The translations under genes were made by a program, and so were the position numbers. Shown piece by piece: positions 10,601 to 25,600 of a stretch of DNA of 64,000 nucleotides; the stretch's first letter is position 1; every line of letters starts with the position of its first letter. Source of the DNA: Psococerastis gibbosa (lineage: Eukaryota > Arthropoda > Insecta > Psocodea > Psocidae); NCBI GenBank assembly GCA_963971405.1, contig OZ020491.1:5016855-5080854 (forward strand), given 5' to 3'. Below the pieces are notes generated by a model, which was not told where the DNA came from, searched no databases, and worked only from the letters and a program-made list of their open reading frames with translations.

Positions 10601-13600
10601 GGTGTTATAATCGCCTCAATCAGGCTGCTGAAGTCCCCCCCCCCCCACTCCTGTGCATGGTGCATTTTCGGTATCACAATGCTCCAAATGCTCCTTATAT
10701 AATTTAATACATCACCTGATACACCTAGTTGCTATAAATTGAATTGGCAGTCCTGAAGTACTTTCCTACTCCTAAATTGGGCCCTGTATCAGTCAAAACT
10801 GAACGTTTCGCCAACAAATTGCAGGTGTTGTATCGCAGACATTATCAGTCATAAATCAACTGGCCATTGAATTTTATATGTGTCGCTTATGGGCCCTGAA
10901 TTGGCCAATACCAAACTTGTTGCCAACGAATTGGCGAATCGCAGCTGTTGGATCGGAAACAACATCTTCACCAATAAATCAACTGGCTTTTTTGAAGTTG
11001 ATATGGGTCGCGTGTCAGGGTTATAAGATTGCGCTACAGGACTGTATATCTTTTGGTCGCATCTCTTTGCACAGAACACCAGCGGTGGGCGTACTTTGAA
11101 TTATTATAAAGGGCGTGTAGCTGGTAAAGTCCGAAAAAAAGTGGCGGAAGGATGTACCTACATGCAATGCTAGCAAAGTTTTTTTTTTAGATGAAATCAG
11201 CAGGCTACTTACTGTCTGGCAATGTAGAGTGATTTTAACCCGAAAGGTTGTTCGATGCCCACGTTTGCTATATTTCCTTTGGAGGGCGCGTAAAGCAGGT
11301 GGCCCTTCATTACTTATTTAGTGTACTTCATCCTGGCCCCCTAATCCAGTTAGCAGATATGAGAATTTGGACGGGACAAGTTTACACATTATATTGCAGT
11401 ATTATATGGAGTATATAACACTGGCATTAAATTAACTTTGGTTGAAGAGGTGACGTCCACGTCATAACTGAAATTAGAGGATATAAGAAAACTGGACGGG
11501 ATTCGAACCCATGATCTACGCCTCTCTAGCCGCTCGACCACAAGCCCGCACATGAACAGTTGATGTAGCGGTTAACCCAGGATCCCTGCAAGGCGCACAT
11601 TCTGGTTTGAATTCTGTTAAGATCCGATTCTTCAACGTACACTCACCTGTTGGATTGGCCTTCAGGATTGAGTGATCCAGTAGAAGAAGGCGTTTAGTCG
11701 CATTAAAAAATAAATAAAAAAATTTCACCTTCATCACCTTCATGCAGGATGAATAAAATATTTGTGAGAGTGTGTGGCATAACTCCTTTTTTAATTATAA
11801 AATCTGTTTTTTTTTTTTTTTTTTTTTTAGTGGGACGTACCGTAACGCCTCCTTTCATCGGGCCCTTTGATTTACACCCCTCTTACTATAAGGATGAGAT
11901 TTACGCAAGCTATCATTTCAGGGCCGGTTCTTCATGCACCCAGGGGATGAGGACGCTAGGAAGTCCGAATTTCTCAAGCTCAAGGGCGACGTTTGCGACC
12001 CTGCCGGGTGTCTCAGCGAGCTGTGTATACAACTCGCAATCATTATGGTCGGAAAGCAGTTCATCAGCAACATACTGGAGTACCTACAGCCGTATGTACA
12101 ATATTATACCAATCGTCTAGCCAGTGGTCAGCAAAGTGCGGCTCCAGAGTTGCATGTGGCTGTTTGTCTTTGGCTTTGGTGTAATAAAAGTTTACTAAAC
12201 AAGCAGATTTGGTTCCCAATTGTTTTCTATAAATAGAAAAGTCCACGTTTGGTTCTTTTGGTAAAAAGTTTGCCGACCACTGGCCTAGCCTACAGCTTTT
12301 GGGTCTACATCACGACCAACCCTAAAGCCCCTATGTAAGCCCTAAGTCTAGATTGCTGCGGGACGGAACGTGAGCCGTTCCTTGACTTCGGGTGTGTCCC
12401 GTGATTCTGACGCTTCTTTTGATAGAAGGAAATTTCCGAAAAAATTCCCACCATACATCAGATTGGCTCCACATTTCCACATGTCACAGATATGCGAATG
12501 GTGTGCTACTCCCTTGGGTATACAAAAAGCTAACAGATAGGAAGAGGAACGAAGACACTCGAGCGAAGAAGCAGGTAGCAGGGATGCCGAGTTTTAAAAA
12601 TTCTGCGCAAGAATTTGGTAGGTACTCTGGAAAGTATTAAGAAAATGCATTCGTAAATGGTTACTTAAAATAACTATAATGCAGAAAAAAATGAAAAAAT
12701 CATTCGAAAGTTGGCTATACGAACAAAATTGGCGGGAGAAGGTTTCTAAAAGTTGGTGCGGTGCAAATGCCAAATTGTGTGATTTATTTTTATCTTAATG
12801 TTTGAAATTTCAAGGGAGACAAATAAATAACCTGCACTAAGGGCTCTTTGCTTCTGGGGGTTCAGAGTTCAGAAACTAGTCTGTGGGGGCAAGATGGACC
12901 GTACCCCCTCCCCCCCAAGAGTCGGTGACCCTGGCAGGTAGGCCATATCACCGACGAAGTCAGGGGGCTGAGGCTAGCATGGTGGGGCCGCATGAAGAGG
13001 AGATATGATGGACGTGCGAGTGACTATTATAGGTGGAGGATAGATAGAATAACCAAAGTTGTCCCTAGCAAGAATAATGAGGACCCTTCGTTTGTCGCTA
13101 GAAGATTGACATGACCAAAACACCTGGAAATTGAAGATGAAATGAAATGAAATGAAATTTATTAGGTCATTTTTGCCACACACATCCAGTACAGTGTTAC
13201 AGTACAGTAACTACATGTGCATGGCACCGTCAAAACTGTAAATAACTAAAGATATAGGCGGCTATTCCACCGACGTCGTTTTTCATTGTGCATGAGCATG
13301 ACGTGGTAGCAGACATCATTAATAAGTCTCTGACATATTTTACGGAGACTATGTAGATACTTAACTTATCTATTATAAATTAAGTTATGATATGGTAGAG
13401 GCTTATTAATGATGTCTGCTACCACGTCATGCACTTGCACAATTAAAAACGACGTCGGTGGAATAGCCACCATAGATAAAAAGAAAAACCTACATACAGT
13501 ATAAACCTTATCCACTAAAATCCACAACTTAATACAATGGACACTTATGAATGAGAGGAAATGTCGGCATGAGCCTCAGATCTATCGCGCCAACCCCGTA

Positions 13601-16600
13601 TAAAATGGACAAGGGGCCGTTAAAGTAGACTACTTAAAGAAATTAAGTAAATAGGCTAGATAGTATGTATAGTACAAAAGTATAATCTATATTAGTAGTT
13701 ACAACCCAGGCAAATTACGGTACATAGAAAAATCTATGAAACCGAATATTTTTATTGGTTGACATTATTATTCACCTGCCTATTCTAGATTATGCAATTG
13801 TCCTATCGATCAATCCAGTGTTTTCGGATAGGCTATAGACAGCCGATATTTAACCACGGGACAATTATTTACCATGAACCTATACTAATAATTGATAAAT
13901 AGGAGAGCATCTACGGGTTTACTCGTACTGGTTGTTATAAAATCAGTTAGGCTTACATCATACACTTACACTTTGCACACCTGATTCAAAATCGCCAACG
14001 ACGCCTGCAACACATCATGTAATAGAGATTTCTGATATGACAGTGTTTACCGCACTCAATCATAATCGCGCCTTTAATTTCAATCCGACCTTAATGTATA
14101 CTAATCATCAGAGCCTAATCTAGCGTATGATGGTATTTTGCACCAGTTGGCTTGGCCGTCCATTACCCATTCAATGACAATTTTTTTATCCGGCAAGTAA
14201 CGACCGCAGCAACTGAACTTCTTAATCCTCTTATGGCCAAAGATATGAATTCCACTAAGTACCATGACATACCGCAAAGATGGGTGACTGTTGAAAACAG
14301 GTTCCAGATCTTGCCGATTTAAAAAACTTACGTGCCCCAGTATTAAAATGCGTAACTCTTTTAATTCCAACTTCTTCAAATCGGCCAGCTCACTGTAACT
14401 GTCTATATGTCTGTAGTGAACACCGTCATTAGCTTTTGATAAATCAAGATAGATTAAGTTCGTTAACTTCTTTATCATCTCCACTGCTGTTTCTATCTTC
14501 AAATGATTTATTGGGAACGATAAGGATTTCAATAGATGATTGTGCCTACAGATGAAGTCCATTGAGGCTGCGGTCAGTTGAGTACACTCTTCAAGGCTCA
14601 AGAATTGTAAATTAGGCAAATTTTGTGAGATCGTTGTGACACTGAAATCACTAATTTGAAGCAAACCCTCAAGACGCAGTTCAATCATTTTTGTCTTTGT
14701 AACCAATCCGAAGAGTTTGATCATATCTTCGTCAGTGACGCCGGTATAAGATATGTCTAAACACATTAATTCAGTTAATGATGCTAGAGCATCGATGTCA
14801 CTGGGTGACAATGATATTTTTCTTAGATCAATATGCGTTAATTTGGTTAAGCTTGATAAAAATGTTGATAAATTGAGAAACTTATTTAGCCCACCGCCTA
14901 CTTTCAATTTTTCTAAGTTAGATAATTTATTCGAAATTAGTATTAAGGATGAGTCATCCAAACCTGAAGTAATCAAACCAAACTCTAAAGCCGTTAATTG
15001 TGACCCAATGCTATCAATAATTTCTTGAAAATTATTAGATGTGAATTCTGTAGTGACGCTTAATTTCTGCAATGTTGAACCTACCCTTTTTAGAAGCTCC
15101 AATATTTTTTCGTGAAAATTTACGTCTTGCTTTGGACTTGTAACGCTGGCAAATTTCAATGAATTCATCTTGGCTGTCATAATTTGAAGTGATTTTGGAC
15201 ACATGCCCCTATTATTTATAATATTGAGAGTTTCCAGCTTTGGTACCATGCAGCTCCAATGAAGATGGGGTATTTCAGTACATATGCAATTAGAACAGCA
15301 CTGGTTTTCAAAACACTTGATAGTGAATTCTACTAAGTTAGGACAGAAATGGAGAATATTTCTGACCGTGCCATGTTGGTAAAATCTCGAGCTAATGAAT
15401 ACGGATTTGATGTCATGACCGTGTTGTTCCCAAAACTTTCTTTGAAGCTTTTCCGAAAAATCTTTACAATTAACCAATTGTAGTCTGAGGTTAACGAATC
15501 GTTTGGTGTTGCCATTAGCGTAGCTGTGTAATTTAGGGAATTTTGTAAGGATCGTGATGTCTTCCTTTATGAGAGTAACATCATAACTTGCAGAAAACCA
15601 CTTCTTGCAAACAAGGCGGATATTTTTTCTGTCCGGAAAATGCAAATATGAGAAAATGTATACAATGATTTCCTCAGGCAAATCCTCGAAAGTTGGCATA
15701 TTGAATTAAATGACCGAAATCCGCAATTAGGTCCAATTTTTGTAGTTCAGCTATTTCCCATCTGCTGAAAAAAGATGAATTTGTTGTAAGTAATGTACGC
15801 TATTTAAGCTCTGTTCAACTAGTAATAATTGAGCAAACACTATATTCTACTAGCAGTATTTATTAAAATAATGCACTGAACATGCAGTGTTACACCTCCT
15901 TCATTAGGTGTTAGTCGATGAGTAGGTACGGTGCATCTTTGCAATTGAAGCGAACACTATATGTTTATTCAAATAATGTACTAAACATGCAGTGCTTCAC
16001 CTCCTTCATTAATCAGTCGATGAGTGGTGCATCTTTTTCTGGTCTAAAGTGCACAGCAAAGAGTATAGAAGTATAGTCTAAGAAAGTAATGTAAGTCTAT
16101 GCAATGTTTGACCAGCAATCGAAGCAAATAGCAAACACTGTTGACACTAATTCTAATGACATTAGTTCCATGATACTACATATTCTTAACTAACTTTCCA
16201 AGCCTTCTCTATTTCCTAGCAAACATGGTTTGAGAGTGATCTCCCCTCCCCTCTTCTGAACACCCTAAGGATGAGAGTCTGGGAAAGCCAAGGTGGTCAA
16301 GGTGTCTATTTTTTAAATTAATATATTTTAAATAACTATAAAAATAACACATTTTTAAACACTATCGCAAAAAATAATGTACTGTACGGTACCTGTAGCT
16401 AATCCCCTGAAAAATGTTGCAGCCCTTTAGGGTAAAAAGGTTCATTTTTTGGATTATTTATACAGTACATAAATAAGTTTGTTTATTTCGTACAAGCAAA
16501 GTTGAAACTTTATTACTGTCTGCTTCTTTCCATTGGTCAAAGTGTTTATTTGTAGCGACTATAAGACTTGGTGTGGGTATTAATATCAGCAGTTACCAAT

Positions 16601-19600
16601 CAGGTGTATCCTCTCGTTGGGGTCTTCACTGGCGCCATCTTGAAATAATTGGCTTACAGTAGAACCCCGTAGTGAACATTAGTCATACAGCTATATAGCA
16701 AACTTGGCGAAAGAACTGGTTTTGTTGTCGCATCGCCATTGGTAGTTCTATGGGCTCTCAAGGCCTAAGTCTATCGCCAATCCACTTAACTTAATACTAC
16801 CTAGGTCTATATCTGAGGGTACTAGAAGGAAAACAGTTCCAGTTCCACTTAACTAAATTTTTCAGGAGAGAACATAAACTGTAGGTTAGCTGATAAAGTA
16901 CTTAGAAATCTGATTCTTTCACACTACATTTCAGCACTTAGGAAGTCCCATTTAGCTCCTAACAACACTGTCACTTTGTACCCCTTTACGATACCAATAA
17001 ATCAAAACCGCAAAAAAATTGGAACTGGAACCCTTTGCTTCTATAGTACCCTCATCTCGTCCTTGGAGAAATATTTTTCTACCCCCCCCCCCCCTCCCTT
17101 GGACCCGCCCTTCCAGACTACATAGGTGTCCTGTGCTCGCTGGGTAAATACGCGACGACCCCCAAATTGCCTGCCTATACTGTAGGTACGTACAGTACAG
17201 TAGGTTCGTTATTTACGGCTCGCATGCAACAAGATGCTCTTAAGATAGCTTGGCACATTTCCAGAAACACGTGTATAAAACGTTACTTACCTTCAATTTA
17301 CACCTAACTCGTTCACGAACCTGAATTTAAAATACCTCGTAATTCAACAGAAACCGTATGTACAACAATCCGTATTTTATTTTTAAACAGACTATGGTGA
17401 ATTAGTTTACCGAGATAATCTGAAGCTGATTGCTGGAATATGTCAGCAGTAGGATATGAGATTGATTAACTGCTATCAACAGCTGATATCATAACATATT
17501 ATGATAGAGTTGAAGGTTGTTGGGATCGAAGCAGGGCAACTCTTGCCTACTTTCAGCTGGGCCATCCGTTCAGCCTAATTTAGATAAAGATGAATTGAGT
17601 GGTATAGAAGCGAGGAAAGTCCACAAATTTCAAAAATTGAGTTTTTGGCTGGATGAAATCTATCCAATCAATTTATTAACAGATTCTAAGTATAGTCAAG
17701 CGTAAAGCTAGTTGAAAGACTGGGGTTAGAAGCATTTACAGAGCAATTAGATACAGTTTTTGGCTCTCCTGAAAAATTGGCTGCCGTGGACTTTGCCCGT
17801 TTTGCTTGTCCTTCTATAACACTTAATATTTAGGTACATCGTAAAATGCACTGTAACTGCACTGTGTAACGAAGGTGAAATGAGCGCAGAACATCTACCC
17901 GGGTGCCCAGCCCTGGCAGAAGACGGGAAAGACCACATCTTCCGGGATCAGCAAGGAGATACTGGTCAGCGCCCTGTAACCTGCCAAGAGTGGGCGTTGG
18001 CGTTAGTAAGTAAGTAGGCCCTATCTTCGAACTGCAAACTCAAAGAGGGCTGTTTCTTATTCCCCAAAGTCGTCTTCCCGTCATCCTTGCGTTGTAGCAC
18101 TTTGTTTGGCATGCGGTCTTCTGCTATGTTCTGATAATAACTGGATCCGCCAAAAAGAATGGGTCGACAAATAGAAAGCCATACAATTTGAAAGGGTACT
18201 AAAGAGACCGAGATCAAAAAGCATTACTGCAATCACTATATACGAACCCGAAAATTCAATTAAGAAGTAGATAGAAGGTCTTAGGGGCAGGTAGGCACCG
18301 CCACAGACCCCCGCATCAACCTGAACGCAAGCGTCACTCAGGCATAATGTAATTCAGATCGCGTGGCCGAGGAGTTGATTTACTACGAACGGAACATACA
18401 CAAATAAATGTTACTAACGGCTTTCCCCATTCCAAGTCCTGTACCTGCCGAGCTAAGATCAAAAAATCTCATAAGAACAACACCCATCCCTTCTAGTCTA
18501 CTTCATTGTTCCTTATCTTGGGCATGTATCTTGGTTGAGCGTCTTCTGCGTACACCTTTCATGGTCGGCACTTAGTATTAGTGCTCTCAGTGGTACTTTC
18601 TATTACAGCAGTTAGAAGTTCTTCGGGCCTGATCAGGTGACCTATCCAATGGGCTATTCCATGATATAGGCCCTACCGAGGTAGTACCTAGTAATTCTTC
18701 TACTTCTTCTTCTGGCTCTACAGCCCTTGATGAGCTGTGCCTGCTCGACAACACCCTTCCTCGGTTTTTTACGACGCTCTACCGTCTACGCACTCTTTAC
18801 TCGCGAAGGTCAGTTTCTAACTTATCCTTCCAGCGTTTTCGACGATGTCCCGTCATGCTTGCTGTAGGTGGTAGTAAATGAAGAGACGGACCAATTGACA
18901 CGCAAAGGTTCATCATCGCGACCCATCCCTGCAGAACCCGTGTTAGGGATATCTGGTGGAACGATCAGATGTGCAATAAAAAGCCACCTTCAGAGGTTAT
19001 TCTCAAACTATTGGGTGGGGCTAAGTCCAAGCAGTTTATTGTCGCACCAACAGAAGAGAAGAGAAAGCAAATGCACAACATGAGTCGGAGGGAAGTGCGA
19101 ACGGTGGTGGCTTTATTGACTGGACACGGGAGGTTCCGTCAACACCTGGCCAGATTGGGTCTCACCGAGCAAGGGGCAGGAGTGCTTTTTCGGCGTTGTG
19201 GGGAAGAACCGGAGACGGCTTTACACTTTCTGACGGAATGCCCAGCTCTCGCGTACAACAGATTGAAGTTCCTGACGTCGGACGTGCGTAGCGTGCTTCG
19301 ATTCGCCCGTGAAAGTGGACTGAAATACAGTTAATTGTGACAGATGGTATTCTATGGACTATTAGTCTGCGGTCACCATAATAATTTTTCTTTTTCTTCT
19401 TCTTCGGCCGGTACTCCCCTGCGCCGAAGGAATATATTTATAAATTAACAATTATACCCTTATAATACAAATAACCTGTGGGCCCCCGAGTTAATCAACT
19501 TGTCGGGGGCTCGCACAGTAAACGCTGTAGATGATGCAACATGTTTTCTATTTCACGTCTGTGTTAGCAAAAAAAAAAACTTTTAATTTCAAATCAGTTT

Positions 19601-22600
19601 AATTCATACCATTGGAGTGACCCTTTACTTGCCATTGTAATCTCTCTATGCTTGTAATGTGTTCATTCACTACATCAATAGTTTTTACCCCGTAGGTAGT
19701 GCTCTGTAATGGTGGGCAACGGATTTTACCCCTCCCTCTCTCCAGTTTTAAGTAAAAATTTAACTCGAACAGTTGCAAAAACAAAAAAATAGTTTTGAGG
19801 AGGCAAATTTTTTTTGGAGTCGATAAATTTGTTTTGGAGTTGGTAAAATGATGCGTCCTCCCCCCAGGGCCGTTGCCGGGTCCATCTGACGTCACCGGAG
19901 GTGAGGTGACGTCAATAAGTTTAAAACTCCATTCTATCTAGTGTACGCTGCAAATATTTCTGGAGGAGGGGGATGCTTCCGGACCCCCTGGACCCCCTCT
20001 AAGGCTACGGCCTTGCCGCCCACCCCAAACCAATATGCCTTCACTCCGGCCCTGACTGCTCATATAGTCCTTATACAAAAGGTCGATGGTCCGCGAAAAT
20101 ACAGAAATATCCTCAAATGGTCCTCAAGGAAAAAAAAAAAAAAAAAAAAAAACACTGCACTACACCTATTTCATGTACCTACACCTGTACTCCACTCTAC
20201 ATTTTCGTACAGAAGGCCAAATATCCTCACAAAATTAGGTTTCTGAGATTCTGACAATTGACATATTGAAATAAATCATGCAATACATCCAAGAGTTTTT
20301 TGAATAAGGAAGTGCTTTAAGCTTTTTTTGGATTCTATTAGGTTCTTGGCTGACTGCATTTTGCAATGTGTTAACATTTATTTTTTACGCTATTGTGTTG
20401 AAAATCGGTGCAATATAGAATTATCTTATCTTAAATTATATAATATGGGCTGAGGGTGAAGAATTTGTACGGTATTTACCACCACTTTACCGAACTAATA
20501 AAAGAGTGAAAAGATTAATTATAATTGATTCAGGCAAAAAAATCAGGTTCTTTCGATGAAGACATAAATTATTACAAGTATTCGCCAAAAAAGTGGCAAC
20601 TTTGGGTTGAAAACAATACCTAATTGCTTATGGCGGTGAGATTTCAAGACGTTAACCTTGACTACTTGTGACCCGATGGCATGCTGTTTTTATTGTTTTA
20701 TGGCCCCCACCTATCCAAATTTGCTTCTGATAATTGGAATGGACAGGTACATTGAAATGTTCGGATTTATGGGGTCATAAACGACCAGTTCATTTTGAGT
20801 AATCTCAGTCGTAAATGTAAAAAAAAAAACAGTTTCAGTTCTTGTTGTGTACTCAAATACTCGTATACCCAATGAGGGATCTGCCATTACATCATCATTC
20901 TCAGCTTTAATTTTGACTGCAATATTATGGTGAAGCTTGTCGACGAATTTGGACACCATTTCCTATCACCTTTAGGCTATATAGTCAAAATGTTTATAGT
21001 CTAGACTTGATGTTTTGATATTATGTAGCCTACATGGTAGACCTAATTGTATTTTTGACGGTGCCGAGCACATACTGTACCTTTATATCTATATTGTACT
21101 GTATGTGGTAATAATGGCCTATTATATTTCATTTCATTTCATTTCATTTCATATACATATCTATTGTTTAGGCTCCATATATATAAATTTATAAATATTT
21201 ATAAATATAAATTTTATTATCGTTGGTTATATTATAAATAGTCGACTCTTATTAATTCACGAGTTCCCTACAAAATCTCTTTATATTTCGAGACAAATCA
21301 ATACATTTTTATGCACTTGGTAAGTATTATAGTAATTATTGCTCAGTAACAAAATGACGCGTTAATTCGAACTCATCGGCGTCCAACACTCGACAATTCA
21401 AAGTTGCAGAGGGAAAGAGGCGGAAGAAGCAGCAATTGAACCATTAATTGACATCAGCCATGTGATTTTTTTCTGGCTTAGTTCAAGTGGATGAAGATGT
21501 TACTATCTCAGATTGCGAAATTTTATGAGATACGAATGAAAAAAGCAACGATAAAGATGAGGCGGTACATCGAACCATTTGATATTTCGAACACTCGATA
21601 ATTCGAAATATTATAAGAGTGCCTTGAGTTTCGAATTAACGAGAGTCGACTGCATTATGTTAATATTATGCATATTATACAGTGAAAAATCTTTATTGTT
21701 TATTTATTGCTTTCCAATTTATATGTAATAAGGAAAGCTTTGTGATGGTCGAAATGTTCGATTCCGAGATTTCAACGGATTTACACGTTTTGAGGTCCCA
21801 GGAACCCAAAAAAGTGTTTTTTTTACGAAATGTCTGTCGCTCTGTCTGTCTGTCTGTATGTCTGTATGTCTGTCGGTATATCTGTCTGTATGTCTGTCTG
21901 TTCATCGATTTCCGGGCAAACTACTCGACTGATTTTGATGACATTTTGCATGTAGGTTCACAAAAATCATACCTCGAGAACATTTTTATTTTATTTTGGG
22001 CTAACTCAATTTGGGGGGGTTTTATTCTAAAAAAAACGTCTAAAAAAATTATTTCTCAAAAACAGCTTCAACGATTTCTTTTAAATTCACATATATTGTA
22101 GTCGTTATTAATGTTAACAAAATGCGGGGGGCGCTTGCCCCTTGATAGTTTGCTTCTGGGGGTAAAAAAATAAAAATAACTCAATTTTCATGAAAAATGA
22201 CTAAAAAATAATTTTTCTGTGGAACCTTTCTATCGATGATTTCTACCTTCAGGTATGTTTTACAGGTGTTCCATAGGGTAACAAAAAAATATTTTCTTCT
22301 GTGGAAAAAATTATTTTTTGAGAAATTATGGAAAATTTACGATCCAATACATTACGTGCCATGTCACCATGTGTCATTGTTACTACTGTTACAATGTATT
22401 GGACTGTTCCAGAATATGCAATTAGGTTTGAAGGGGTTTTTAATATATTGAGGTGGACCTCCGCCCCCCTCGAGGGATCTGAAATTTAACCATAGGGAAA
22501 TTATTTCCTATGAAATTACATATGTCTATATCGACTAATTTATAAATTGGAAAGCATGTTCGAGTAAACTGGGACCGGTTCTTTATTTATAGGAAGATAC

Positions 22601-25600
22601 GGAACTGGTGGAGACATCGCTATCACAAGCAAAATACGAAAAAGGACCTGAAGAGAAATCTGACGAGGTGGGAAGAAGATTACCAGATGCAGGATCCCGG
22701 CAGGTTGGCCCTCTTTGCTGAATACCTAGAAATGGGTAAGAAATTACGATATTGCGAACTTTTAAAATTTACTGGAAAAAAACTTTCTCCAGCCACGCTC
22801 AGAAACAGTTCCCTACCTGTTACGCACCAAATTGCTAGCACCATGTACATGTATAGGTTGGCACAATCTTCATAAAGCTTTAGGTTTCCTATCTTCTTAC
22901 AGTTAAGTGCCATCGTTCCTACATCATATGAATCTAGGTTGGGAGCTTACTGCATAGGGCATCTTAAGCGCCTGACTTTCAGGATCATGCGCATGGAGGT
23001 TGAGAGTTGTCTTCTTAGCAACCTTTGCGCTTTCTTAGGGCTTCAGGCTTCCAGAATTATGTGAATCTAAGGTGGGAGTTTGCAACATAGAACCTTTCCA
23101 CTTGCTCCTTTCCGCTTTCTTCCTTAGAGCTTCTTAAGCAACTGACTTCTAGAATCATGAGAATCTAGGTAGAGAGCTATCTTCATATAGAACCGTTGCG
23201 CTTCCTTAAGGCTTCCTCAGCATCTGGCTTCCAGCATCATGCGAATATATGTTGAGACACTGGTCTTTGTGGTAGTTGTGGGTCGAAATTGTGTCCGTCC
23301 TTAACTACGCTAATAATGCAAGAAGCATTATATTTCTTGCAGTTCTTCAGTATGGGTTCGTAACTCTGTTTGTGGCCGCATTCCCACTTGCCCCCCTTTT
23401 CGCCCTGCTCAATAACATCGGGGAAATTCGGCTGGACGCCCTCAAAATGGTTACGATGGCCCGAAGGCCTGTGGCGGAGCGTGTGGAAGACATCGGGGCC
23501 TGGTTTGGTATCCTCAAGGGATTAACATACTCAGCTGTGGTTTTCAATGTAAGTACATACCGTTTTTTTTTCAGTTGGGGTATGTAGGGTAACGTAGGCT
23601 AGATATGCACATTTTGAGACATTCCAGTTTCCCTACTTGTGATGATCATTAGCAAAGAAAAAATGTAATTGGCCATTATCATTCATTATGCTTGCTTAAT
23701 CGACCCCATCAAGATGCTTCCAGTGATTTAAAAATTAATTTTGCGAGAAAAATCTAGTTACCCTAGTTTGCACTTGTACGGCAGTTTGTGTTTTTTATAG
23801 TAGTTAATTTGTATTATAGCCTACTTTCCTCTTTGTCTTTATTAAATTCTCCTCATGCTGTAGACCATATGAGGAAATACAACTTGGTAGACGGACACTA
23901 ATTGCCATCTGCACGCATATTTTACTCGTACTTTACCATATTTGATGCCTTTTTTGTAACCTATAACAAATTAGTTGTCTTGATAGCAAGGACGTATCCA
24001 GGGGTATAGGATATTCAGGACTAGCTATTTTATGGCACTACATATGGACATTTATATTTTTATCTTATCTAAATGCAATGTTTTTTTTATTCGTTAACAA
24101 TGAATGTGGAATATTTCACATCGCGGCGTCGCCACGCTAATAAGCCATCTGAGTATCTTTACGGCCGCAAATTCACTCTGATGTTACGTTGGCTTGCAAA
24201 ATTTTAATAATTAAAATTCCTAGCCTAATAATTACGCTCAAATTATTGACATTTTGTACATTTATTTTCAAAGGGTGGTTCCCCAGTTTGGCGAGTAATT
24301 CTTAAATCTTTATGTCAAATGGTTCTATAGCATATTTCTCAACTGGTTTTTTTCTTCAAAATTTATCCCCTGGGGGCGACTCCCCCTTCCCCGCGAGGGT
24401 TGCCATTATCTATACATTCAGCAGTGAGGCCAGGGCCAAATATGCGCCCCCGCTGACGAAAATCCTGAATTAGCCCCTGAGACAGGGAGGAGAGAAAGGT
24501 GTCTGGTTAATAGGAAGGACTATATATAGCTTACAATGGATGTGCCTATTTTAAAGCTCGCATCTCGTATGCATTTATGATTTGTAAGATTACTGCTGCT
24601 GGTGTAACACTTGCACAGTATGCCTCTTTCAACTTACCTGTCAACGGCCATACCAAGTTCAATCTAACAGAACAGAGTCTGTTCAAAACTGCAGCAAAGT
24701 GTGCACAGCGTAAAATGGTGGGATATGATAACGCGCTCAGTCTAAGTGCGTGTCGAGTCCTGGTCATCTCCAAATTAATGGTATGACTTTGCTATGTTCC
24801 CCAAGTAGTTCGGAATCCACTATAATCAGGAGGTCTACCCTGTCAGTCACCACCTCTTCTCCCTGAGGTGAAGGAGTCTCCCCTTAGGGTTCCTTAAGTA
24901 AAAGAAACAGACTCACTCCCCTCACCAAGCTGACATGGTTTCTTAAAGCAGAAATGTTGATAGCAGGCGTTGGATAAAAAACAATCATGCAAATAATTGC
25001 GATTTTTCTACTGCGACGCATTTATGTCCCAACTCAGCGTAGTTTAACTGTAAATTCCAGTTCCTGGCAGAACCCCCCTTACGAATAGGCTAAGAGATAA
25101 GCTACGCCCATTTCTGACATCCTGAGGCCTCTCTTAGTAAGAAACTATTGGCATCAACCAATGGCAACATTGTAGCAAAGTGGATACCAAATAGGACTAT
25201 AACCAGTTGGCTTGAGGAGGGACCAATAACGACGCATCATTACGATGATGATATGATGATTATTATAACAAGTTGTCAAGCAATTCAAGCATTTATTTCA
25301 GGGGGCGGGGGTTGCCCAAAGACTGTTCTATGGGAGTTATTGTTTATATGCAGATACGACTGGTACCCAAATTTAATAAAGTCATACTAACGCCTGCTAT
25401 TCATTGTGTCAATGGAGTCAGAGTTCGCCAATGGCCTTACCATGTTCAATCCATAAGAGCAGAGCATGTTTCAAACTGCAGCAAACTTGGTAGTGTGCAC
25501 AGCGTTGACAGGGGAACATGATGGGACATGATAGGGGGCTGAGACTATACCAGTCAGTCTACGTGCGTGTCGAGTCCTGGTCACCTCCGATTTAATCGTG

